Shown here: piece by piece, positions 25,034-35,111 of the stretch | Numbering within the stretch: the stretch's first letter is position 1 | Layout: the number at the start of each line of letters is the position of its first letter | Source of the DNA: Rhea pennata | Taxonomy: Eukaryota > Chordata > Aves > Rheiformes > Rheidae | Direction: 5' to 3' | Assembly: GCF_028389875.1 (NCBI RefSeq) | Contig: NC_084665.1 | Span: 6,325,501 to 6,389,500, forward strand | DNA: 64,000 nucleotides | Notes under the pieces: generated by a model | The model's database searches: none | Told to the model about the DNA's origin: nothing | The model's input: the letters and a program-made list of their open reading frames with translations, nothing else | Program-made: the position numbers and the translations under genes

Positions 25034-25149
25034 CACGTTGCCAGGCCTTTAATCACTTTCAGCTTCTTTGTTCGCCTCCAGATTCTCTCCAAAATGCACG
25101 TTGCCAGGCCTTTAATCACTTTCAGCTTCTTTGTTCGCCTCCAGATTCT
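25034..25149 (-). repeat. 63-bp tandem duplication, possible duplicated NINL exon
   Basis: Two identical 53-bp copies (25034-25086 and 25097-25149) are separated by 10 bp. Read on the minus strand, each follows or contains a plausible acceptor (TGTTTTTACAG before the first copy in transcript order). Each encodes NLEANKEAESD followed by TAA. KEAES resembles the EEAES motif of the human NINL segment between its EF-hand pairs, and the position upstream of the EF-hand exons fits. Exon identity is tentative; the duplication itself is certain. Confidence 0.75.
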
Positions 25150-26779
25150 GTAAAAACAAAGACGAAACAGTGTCAGGGACTGTCTGGCCCGGGACATGGG
25201 TCATGTTCTCCAAACCTGCCATTGCCACCCAAGCATCTAGTTTCCACCATCACTATGCAAGCGTCCAGCTCCTGCTGCATCTGCTTGCATCTGAAGCAGT
25301 AACAATCCACATTCACTTGGTATATCCAGGCACTCCTGGGAAGGCTGGGCCTGGAAATGCCAGTTTTTCTATGACAGCTCTGTTTTTGCATGTCAGATGG
25401 ATTTTGGCCCAGAACTCAACAGTTGTCCTGCCAAGCAGGGATGGCCCTTTCCCTGCAAAAGCTGAAGGGTTTGTTTAGAGATCAGTCAAACAGCTGTCTA
25501 GACAGGTGAAAAGAGAGCAAGGATGAATTAAAAAAATCACTGGTAAAAGATGAGAAAAAATGGAAAAGATGATGAAAAACATAAATCTTGCTGAAATCTC
25601 AGGCAGGAACGGATGATATGGGGGTGCAACAGGCCCAGATCCAAATCCTCTGCCCCAAAAGCAAACCTAGAGACTCAGCTCTGTGAAAACTGGATCCCTG
25701 CTGCCTGCAGGACATGGGCAGAGAAAAGGTGGGGGGACAGTGTGGATTTCTCTTGGTTTCTCTCAGCTTTCTCTATAAATCTCTTTATTTCCCCCCCTGC
25801 CTGAACTCAAGTTTGCAAATCAAGCCATGTTTCACAGCCCTGGGTTTGCACAGAGGTGACACGGAGCCGACAGCCAGCCCGTCCTCCACCTGTGTGTTTC
25901 TCCAGGTGCTGCTGGGTCTGGGGTAGGACACCAGAGTGCGAGTGGGAAAGGTAGGTCAAGTATGCAGGTATCTTTTGAAATACAGGTTTTGAACTGAAAT
26001 AAGGGCATGCCCCCTTGCTATCGGCAGCACCTCCACAAACAGGAGACAGCACAGCATGCAGAACACACAAACTGTCTGACCACCACGCTTCACTAGGAGC
26101 ACCTCAAAGAGGTGCGACTTTACCAGATGACCTGTGCAAAGCAGAAGCGTTTTTATTACTCTGGATGCTGGCTGTTACCTGTCACCATAAAACATGCCAG
26201 TGCAGCACAAAATGCAGAGTTCAGAAGCCACCGTTGCCTTCACTCTTTCAGCCTTGGCCTCTAAGCTGCCGGCCAACTATTTGCAGGGTACACACTGCAC
26301 TCTATATGCATTTTGGGGTAAGAATAATCAAACCCATCCATATGAAAACAAAGCAGGCTGTGAAAAAGCCCCGTCTCCATTTCCATGCTTGGAGCAGCGC
26401 TCTCTGGGGTTTCTACAGCAACTGCTGACTCTGAGCCAAGGTTTTTCTCCACAGGAAAGGCCTCACTGGGAACTACCATGTGCTGGGTGCTCAGCACCTC
26501 TGGGACAGGCTTGGCCTAAACATATACATATTTTTTACTTTAGGTGCGTAAGCAGTGATTGACAGCTTCACTTCAGGCCTTTTTTTTTTTTTTCCTTAAG
26601 GAGGCTCAGAGCAGTCATCTAGAGCCTGTCCTGGAGAAGAAGAAGAGAACAGCTCTTCTGGGCTGTTACAGCGACCAGGAGTCTCGCTGCTTAACGGAAT
26701 AAAATAATAATTATGAAAAAAACACCCACAGCCTTAATCCATAGGATATTTTAGTCAGCAGCAGCAATTCAGCCGCCAA
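25150..26779. other. Interval between decayed NINL 5' region and EIF4A3
   Basis: No coding exon is recognised here. In particular I could not find a counterpart of the first NINL exons, which encode the first EF-hand pair. There is a poly-T run near 26579-26594. Confidence 0.5.
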
Positions 26780-27081
26780 CACATCCCCGCACAGACCGCG
26801 AACAGGGCGAGCCACAGCCCCCCACATCCGCGGGGACGCCGCCGCCAGCGGACTGGACCGGACCGGACCGGACCGGACCGGACCGGCCCGGCCCGCGCGG
26901 CTCCTACCTGCCGTCCGCGCTGCGCCACGCCGCGCCGCCGCGCATGCGCGCCGCCCCCACCCCCGCCCCCGCGCATGCGCGCCGGGCCGCGCTCTCCGTG
27001 TGTGGCGGCGGTTGTGCCGGTGCCGCTGCGTGCGCGCGGGGGAAGGGGTTCGGCGGCGGCGGCGGCGAGAGGGCCTCAACG
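26780..27081 (+). promoter_or_regulatory. EIF4A3: EIF4A3 CpG-island promoter with NRF1 sites
   Basis: CpG island covering the EIF4A3 5' end and continuing through exon 1 and intron 1 to about 27650. Two perfect palindromic NRF1-type sites (GCGCATGCGC) lie at 26940-26949 and 26971-26980, with a third in intron 1 at 27371-27380. GC boxes (CCCCCGCCCC) lie between the first two. This is a typical TATA-less housekeeping promoter. It could be bidirectional and serve NINL, but no minus-strand first exon is visible. Confidence 0.75.
26855..26894. repeat. GGACC pentanucleotide repeat
   Basis: Six perfect GGACC units (26855-26884) followed by two GGCCC variants, located about 190-230 bp upstream of the EIF4A3 start codon. 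Confidence 0.95.
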
Positions 27082-30000
27082 ATGTCGGGCTCGGCGGGGT
27101 CCGGCGGCGGGACGGGCTCGGCGCGGAAGCGGCTGATGAAGGAGGAGGACATGACCAAGGTGGAGTTCGAGACGAGCGAGGAGGTGGACGTGACGCCCAC
27201 CTTCGACACCATGGGGCTGCGCGAGGACCTGCTGCGCGGCATCTACGCCTACGGTGCGGCCCGCGGCGGCGGCGGCGGGACGGGCCGCGTGAGGGGGGGG
27301 GCGGGAAGACCGGGAGCGGTGGGGGAGGGCGGGCGGGCGGCGCGCGGGGCGGGGGAGGGGTGGGCACCGTGCGCATGCGCGCCGGGGCGGCGGCGTTCGT
27401 GGCCTTCCGGGGCGGCCCCAGATGAGGCCCTGAAGCGGGGGGGCGCAAAGGCCTCCCGCGAGGGGCGTGGCCTAGTGACGGAGGGGGCGTGGCCTGGAGG
27501 CGGAGGGGACGAGGGCCTCCCGCGAGGGGCGTGGCCTCGAGGCGGAGGGGCGTGGCCTCGAGGCGGAGGGGCGTGGCCTGCGGGCGGCGCGGCGCGGGTG
27601 CCGGGGCGTCGCTCGGCCGCCCGGGGCCCTCACTGCCCTCCCGGTCGCAGGTTTCGAGAAGCCGTCGGCCATCCAGCAGAGGGCCATCAAGCAGATCATC
27701 AAAGGGCGGGACGTGATCGCACAGTAAGTGACACCACCCGCCCCGAGGGCGCCCGGGTCTGCAAAGCTGCCGCAGAGAGCTGCGAAAGGCTTTGGAAATA
27801 CCCACCTGTTTGTCTTTGCGAAGCTGGAGGGTTTTGCCATAAAAGATTTGCTGTCAGGTGAGGGTTTTTTTTAAAAAGAAATCTTATCTGCACGGTTGCA
27901 CACTGCAAAGGAACTGCCCGCATTCGAGAGGAGCTGGCACTGCATGGCCCAGAGCTGGCTTAATCAGTGGTGGAAGTACCAGTGATATTCACTGCCCAAA
28001 GCTGGAGGTGAGATACATCAAGGCTGTTTCTGAGCTGTTGCTTGACATTGCAGAGAATAGAGGAAATCATATCATAAATGATGCGGGGTGAAATGGGCCA
28101 ACCTGCATAAAGACAGTGTTCCTGACAGCGTTGTTAATACCTAAAAAAACCCAAGTGGATAGTGCTTTAGGTGTGTCACTGTGATAAACATTCAGCCAAG
28201 ATACTGTGTGTTCTGAATAAGTGGGGTCTGGGAGCATTGGGGATGTTTTCCAGCAAATCTAGAGAACTACAGAGACCTGTGGTCTCTGTCAAGGGAAAAG
28301 CAGCAAGTAGAAATGAACTAGTATTTTGTCTGTAGAGAAAGAATATGCACCCAGTTGAAAAAAATGTGCTTTCTAGGTCACTGGTGGAAATTAATAACCT
28401 TCTGAATTGTATTGGCATATCTACCATTTTGTCTTAAAAAAAAATATCTTGCAGGGCAGATTGCAGCAAGTTCAAATGCTGATGTGGTAAGGGGTAAACA
28501 TGCCAGTGCTGGGAACCCTGCAGTAGAACCTGTTCTAGCCCTGAGATTACATTTCTTAAAGCTATTTTTCTTACTAGAAAAACTAGCATTAGCAAAACTT
28601 CATGGGATAAGTTGTTTGTGATATTCACTTTTTTGCAAGGAATGAATGGCAGAAAGTTACTTTAGCACGGAGAGCTGACAGATAATGTATTGAAATTGCT
28701 TGTGTTGTTTTTCTGGAAAAAAGTACTTACCAAATATCTCTTTCTCAGGTCACAATCAGGAACAGGGAAGACAGCAACATTCTCCATCTCTGTTCTGCAG
28801 TGCCTGGATATACAGGTGATTTCACAGCTTGTGCTACAAGAATTTTTGAAGTAAATATCTGGAGTCTTCGTTAGAAAAGCCTTCATTTGGTTAGAGTGAA
28901 TGAGCAAAGCTTTAAATTGAAATCTTCTAATTATGGGCACTGACCTTTGGCCAAAATTCTGACTGTAAACTTCATCAGGCTCTTACTTTTGTAAGGATTT
29001 AACTGTTAAATCCACTTTGACAGAATAAAAAGTTAAGATAAATTCTTATAATTATAAAGCTGCCTTTTAACAGCTAACCTCTTTTAGATGCTCTTATTGA
29101 CAGCATTAGAGAGCTAAGTTAATCATCCAACAGACAGCTGTCCTCAAACAGTCTTAACATCATCATCAACCTGTCCATGAACAGATGGCACACATTGCAC
29201 AGAGCCAAACGTAGATGTTTGGCTGACAAGTGTTCATTTGCATTCCAGTCAAGGGTATTTTGTTCACTCAGATGTTTTTGAAATATAACTGGAATATATA
29301 TATGCTCTTGGATATAAGTATGATTTTCTGTGGACCAGTAGTCCCTTAAATTAAGCTTTGATAGTCATTCATCTCCTGTTGCCTGGGGACATAATACAAA
29401 CTCCATGTTCTGAGTAGAAAGGTCAGCTTTTTACCTCATTTCTGTAAAGCACTCAGAATATTTTGCAAACATGACACTTCAAAACATTGTCTTGGAATCC
29501 TTGAACAGTGCAAAGCTTTTGTCTGATTTGAAAATATGAATCTTCCGTAATTTTGAAATTTGTTTCTATTCTTTTGCAAGAAAAGTGCACACATTTTTAT
29601 AATTGTTTTCAGAAATGAGGTTGGAATAAGAATTGAGCTGATGAAATCAAGAACTGCATTAGATACTGCATTGTCAAAAGGAACTTACGTAAGAGACTGT
29701 TAACTGTAAATGCTTTGTGTGGGAGCAGCTTTCTGGGTGAACTGACCCCTCCAAGCAGTAGGTTTTAGTACAGAACTCTGTAATTAATCCTTCAAGTGTG
29801 ACACTTTGGAGAGCTGTGGGATCTGTAATCTGTGTTGAGCTTGATCAGCCACGGCCATGTGATTAACTGATCTGTTTTAATCAGGTTCGCGAGACCCAGG
29901 CATTGATCTTAGCTCCGACTCGGGAGTTGGCTGTACAGATTCAGAAGGTAGGAGCATTTAAAAACAACAGTACCCTTGTATTTCTCCTCCTTTGTAAAGC

Positions 30001-33000
30001 TTGAGGTCAATTCTCAGGCAGTCTCTAGTAGAGCTAGAAGTGCAGCTTCTGCTGGAGGGAGGTTTTTTTCTTTTTGAGCTCCCAGTGTTTGAAGGCTTGC
30101 CACAGGAAATTAGGGTAATGCACCTAAAAGATCCCTCTTTCTGGTGTGTTCACATCTTAAAAATATATTTCGTGGCTGTGCAGACCTGCATCTCTTTGCA
30201 AATAGATAAACTTTGTGAGAAACTAAGCCATTCGTGTGTGTGTCCCAACAGGGTCTCCTTGCTCTTGGAGATTACATGAATGTCCAGTGTCACGCCTGTA
30301 TTGGGGGGACCAACGTGGGTGAAGATATCCGAAAACTGGATTACGGGCAGCACGTTGTTGCTGGCACGCCGGGCCGTGTGTTTGGTAAGGAGATGTGGGG
30401 TCATCTCTGGGGTCACCTCTGGGGTCAGAGCCGAGATGATCCATGGGAACATCCTGCAAATCTTGTGCATTTGATGTGCAAGATGGTTAAATTCCAGAGA
30501 TCTGAAATACCATGAAAATGACATTTATCTTGATACAACTAATGTAAAATATGCTCTAGTATAATGAGGTATCCCCTTAGCATGGTGGTATCTTCAAGAG
30601 GCTGGAGAGAAATCACCGAGCTTAGTATTTGGATTTTCTCTATTTATATTTTGCTTTTCACTGTTCAAATGCGTCTTTAGAGGACGGCACAGGAGAGAAG
30701 AGTATTTTTAAGCAGAAAATAAAAAATCTCAGGAAGTATTTCAGAGTCTCAGAGGAGAAAGTAACTGGGTCTATTTGTGTGTCTTAAGTTAGGGTCATAT
30801 TTTCTGCGTACTGGCCATCACCGTTTAAACCAGGTGTATATGTATTTTTCACTTTCACTGTATGAAGGTTATGTTTAGTGTTAATGGGAATTAAGTACCA
30901 CTGTGATATATTGCTAGCCTTCGAGCTCACATTTTTTGACTCTGAGAAACAGGCAATGCTTTCTTACGTGGGAACCTGTCACTGGGGACACAGAGCTAGT
31001 TGCAAAAAGAATTAAAACCCTGAAAACGGAGCTAGTTTTGAACAATGTGTTAATAGCAAATTTTATATCACAGTGTTAAAGAGCTAGGCTACATGCTTCC
31101 CCAAACAGAAATTAGGTTTGCTGGCGCTGTTGGTTAGAAGTTCATAGTATTTTGCATTTCTCACATCCAGCTGAAGTTGCTGTGGGGGACTGAGGTGCAC
31201 CTGTCCTGCCTGCTTAGCCGATAGCATGCCAAGACTCAGCCTCTCAAAGCCTCCCTGCGGTCTGTGCTCCCTTAGGCTGTTCTGCGGAGACGTGCTCCTA
31301 AGCGGTGACGTGTCGCGGGGTAGCTCTGGCCCTTGGAAGTGCCTTCCCGTCACCAAGCACTAGTCAGCATTTGGGAGTAGTGCAGGTTTGCAGAGTTTCA
31401 GAGCCTTTTGATCTTAAAAAGTGAAATCTTACAGATATGATTCGTCGCCGAAGCTTAAGGACTCGAGCCATCAAAATGCTGGTTTTGGATGAAGCAGATG
31501 AAATGCTCAATAAAGGTAAAATGTCTGTCTCCTTAGCACTTCTTTCTCCTCAACTTCGGGAGATTTTTGTGTCCCCTAGCTCGTAGGTCCTGCCCCTAAA
31601 AACATAACCCTTTCTTTACCATAGTTGTACAGTTATCATTATGTTACAGGCTCTAACACTCTAACCTAGTTAAAATGCCTTACCTGATTTAGTTGGAGTG
31701 TCCTTTTCAGTAGTTACAGATTTTTGAGCACCACCCTCTTGTACTGTACTGCGTAACATGGCCACGTGATAGTGGGTTTGGGAGAGTTAGGGAGAGAGGA
31801 GCAATGGGCGACACTGGCTGCAAGTTCATGATTCACTACTTATTAGGCCTGTGCTATGAAAGGACCACTACTGAATTCCAGAGCAAATCACGAAAGAGGA
31901 GGGTGCTCAGGAGAAAGATGTGCTATAACATTTCTGTATTACTTGACTTGCTTTTGCAGGTTTTAAGGAGCAGATTTACGATGTGTACAGATACTTGCCT
32001 CCAGCTACACAGGTGGTTCTAATCAGCGCCACTTTGCCTCATGAAATTCTAGAGATGACCAACAAATTCATGACAGACCCCATTCGCATCTTGGTGAAAC
32101 GGTGAGTGAGTTTCCCTTGCGGAGGTCAGAAGCTCTTCAGGTTGTTCCAGTTTGGGGCCAGTTAACGATGTTTACAGATTTAAACGTGCAGTCTCCTCTT
32201 GAGTTCCCTTGCAGCATTGCAGTTTGAAGTACTTGCAGACATCCTTCATGGTCTGTTTTCCAGCAGAGGCTCATTTGTCTCTTGCTTTGTTCTCATTCAG
32301 CTTCGTTCACTGTTTCTCAGCCTGGCCCTCTCCTCATCTTCCCCACATCTAGCAGTCTCTTACGGAAATTCGTCCTGCACACCTACCCTGACTCCTATGT
32401 TCCGCTCCTCCAGAGGATTTTTGAAGGCCTCCATTAGTTTGATCCATATAGTAAGCCTAAAAATCATTTAGCTGACTGGGCTTGAAGCCCTCCTGTCTCT
32501 TATGTTGTCCCAGTTACCTTTCTTTAGTCTTTCTTGTCAAGTATTTTGAATGTGAGAAGCTGTTTCCTTTGAAGCTGTCTGTCTAGATCAGAGAGGGTGC
32601 CCAAGTTCAACTCCGTTGCATGAGTCACATTTGAGTCCTTCCTTAGAAGAGGCCTCTCAGGGGACTTTGTAGAACAGTATGGACTTGCATGTGGACCCAG
32701 GCACCCACAGCACTTAGGATAGTGGCGTGAGCTCTGCTGAAACACACCCAGCTTTTGCCTGCATTGCACGTACTCTGTGACTTGTGGTGTGTTACAGCTG
32801 TTGTTTTTCCCTGCAGTGATGAGTTGACGCTTGAAGGAATCAAGCAGTTCTTTGTGGCTGTGGAGAGGGAAGAATGGAAGTTTGACACCTTGTGCGATCT
32901 CTACGACACTCTCACCATCACCCAGGCTGTCATCTTCTGTAACACCAAGAGGAAGGTACGGCAGCTGTGAGATGGGCATGTCAGCTCACTTGCAGAGGGT

Positions 33001-34931
33001 AACTCGGAGGATGCTGGAGCAGACCCAGTTAAAAGGCCTGGTGGTTTTGTCCGTTTGGGAATAGTTTAGTACGAACAGAGGTAAACCTCAGGTCTTTGGG
33101 ATGTGCCTAGCACAGGCAACAACTGGTTACAAGCAGACCTGGTATAGTTGGCAACGATTGCCTTTTTAAAGTAGAACTGATTAGTTAAGAATGTGCTTAT
33201 TTTTCTAATCATTTATAATCCCTGAAACAAAACCACGCTTCCTGAAAAAAATGCCCTTAATTCTTTCCATATCAGACGAGGGAGAACTTGGTGTTTCCTG
33301 TTCCAGCCAAGACCATTAATAGGCTTGGCCTGGATGTCTGTTGCTACGTACTTCTCCCTTCCTGTTATTCAAACTGTTAACTTCCTTGCCTGGAGCGTGT
33401 CTGTGCTGTGCGTCCAGCTCTCCGGGCAGGCTTGGATCTGGGCTGATAAACGTGACCTGCATTTGTCAGCAATGAGCGTTGCAGGGGTAGGTGCAGTTAC
33501 ATGATTCATGGAGCCGAGCGTTCAGTCAGTTCTGTGTGTCGCGTAGCCAGTGCTTAGCGTAAGGATTACTTACATCCCGTATCTCCAAAATGCTCTTTTA
33601 AGAGCCTTGAAGTCCTTGACAGCGTGTGTTGCTGCATTCGGTCTCCAAGCACGACTGGCACATCTTGTTGTCCAGAGCAAATAGCTAACCCTGGCTGCTT
33701 GGCTGTACGCACAGGTAGACTGGCTCACAGAGAAGATGAGAGAAGCCAACTTCACCGTTTCATCCATGCATGGGGACATGCCACAGAAGGAGAGAGAGTC
33801 CATCATGAAAGAGTTCAGATCTGGTGCAAGGTAAATGCCCTAAACAGTGCTGCTCAGAGCATTACTACTTCAGGCCAGGATTTCTTCCAGATCCGAAGGG
33901 AACAGGCCTCAGAAACACTTGGCACCTCTCTTCTTTGAAGGCCTCACTCCTTGTTTAACTTAAAACAGGAAGAGTTCTGATTCTATCCTCTTACGGTGCC
34001 TCAGAGTTGGGGAGATCACAACAGCTTCCAAGAAGGGATGTTTATACTTCTAGCTGTAGGTTTGTTTTGCTGAAGAGGTTGCAAATTCTTGGGTTTAAAA
34101 ATCAAGTGAAAAAAATATTTCAGTATCATCCCTCTCTTTTTAAGCTCTTGGTGTCACACTCATCCTGAAAGATGAAAACTTGCTTCATACTATCTGTCTT
34201 TTCACTGAAGATCAGTGATTTAGTTTGGAGACAGCTTTCTTAGTAGCTAAACTGGACGCTGGGGAAGAGGTGTGCAGAATGGCGGAGGATGCCCCATGTG
34301 AGAGACTGTGGCTCTGTGGCTCTCACACGTGCCTCAGACACTGGCGCTGCAGTAACTGTCCTCTTCTCTTTGCAGCCGCGTCCTTATTTCGACAGATGTT
34401 TGGGCTAGGGGCCTGGATGTGCCTCAGGTGTCTCTGATCATCAACTACGACCTCCCCAACAACAGAGAACTCTACATACACAGGTGAGGACAGCGCTCGC
34501 CTTAGGGACCGTGGTTCGAGTACCCTTCCGAGGTGGCTCCATTCTCTTTCCTTCTGCCCCCGCAGAATCGGCCGGTCAGGCCGATACGGCCGCAAAGGTG
34601 TAGCTATCAACTTTGTGAAGAACGACGACATCCGCATCCTCCGAGACATCGAGCAGTACTACTCTACCCAGATAGACGAGATGCCCATGAACGGTGAGTG
34701 CGGGCTGCCCTTCTCCTCCAGCTGTGGGCTTGCGCCGCCTCTGAAAGACGCGTGTTGGATGCTTTGCTTTGCCGCGGGCCTCGTTCCCAAGCGGAGCTCG
34801 CCTCTCTTTACCCTGGGAAGGAACCCAGGAACAGGACGACGTGCGCATCGGTGCTGGGCCATGGCTCACGGCTTGCTCAGCACAAATTTATGTTCTCTTT
34901 TTCTCTCGTTTCAGTTGCTGATCTTATCTGA
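27082..34931 (+). CDS. EIF4A3: EIF4A3, DEAD-box RNA helicase of the exon junction complex
   Basis: eIF4A-III is the ATP-dependent RNA clamp of the nuclear exon junction complex; it marks spliced mRNA for export and nonsense-mediated decay. Coding exons: 27082-27253, 27651-27723, 28749-28815, 29885-29947, 30252-30384, 31435-31515, 31960-32101, 32817-32955, 33715-33830, 34376-34483, 34566-34693 and 34915-34931 (TGA). They total 412 aa, against 411 in human. Motifs in order: [15 protein letters not shown] (Q motif), SQSGTGKT (Walker A, Lys about 89), PTRELA, TPGR, DEAD (about 188-191), SAT, RGLDVPQ and HRIGRSGR, ending NVADLI. From [12 protein letters not shown] onward it looks almost identical to human. 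Only the N-terminal Gly/Ser-rich leader ([13 protein letters not shown]) differs. It has 12 coding exons with long introns and so is not a retrocopy. EIF4A1/2 are less likely because of the EIF4A3-specific N-terminal and C-terminal segments. Confidence 0.97.
27451..27586 (+). repeat. GC-rich minisatellite in EIF4A3 intron 1
   Basis: A 23-bp string beginning GCCTCCCGCGAGG occurs at 27451 and 27515 (period 64). A 21-bp unit beginning GTGGCCTCGAGGCGG is perfect at 27531-27551 and 27552-27572, with a near-copy at about 27489. The array contains five GGGCGTGGCCT strings, which match KLF/Sp-type GC boxes. It could act as an intronic enhancer or simply be an unstable minisatellite. Confidence 0.85.
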
Positions 34932-35111
34932 AGGTCCGTGTTCACGAGGGAGCTGCCATCGCATCATTTGTTACCTTCCATAATTATGTTTTCAAACCCC
35001 TGTGCTTTTATCACATTGTTTTTATGTTCTTGAGTTGAGCTGCAGATGGGAACTTGTGTAAATAATGTCTTTACTTCTGCCCACCTTTTTCAATTAAAAA
35101 AAAAAAAAAAA
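34932..35111 (+). terminator. EIF4A3: EIF4A3 3' UTR and polyadenylation signal
   Basis: The 3' UTR begins after the TGA at 34929-34931. An ATTAAA hexamer at 35093-35098, within a CAATTAAAA context, is the best poly-A signal, and a genomic A-run follows directly to about 35111. The implied UTR of about 170 nt is short, as expected for this gene. Confidence 0.65.

Noticed and set aside
26711-27805. 364-codon minus-strand open frame across the EIF4A3 promoter
   Set aside because: It is a low-complexity Pro/Arg/Ala translation antisense to the CpG island and EIF4A3 exons 1-2, with no recognisable domain. Long frames are expected in GC-rich DNA.
29636-29750. Possible box C/D snoRNA in an EIF4A3 intron (TGATGA and CTGA strings)
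   Set aside because: Box spacing is too long and there is no terminal stem or clear guide arrangement.
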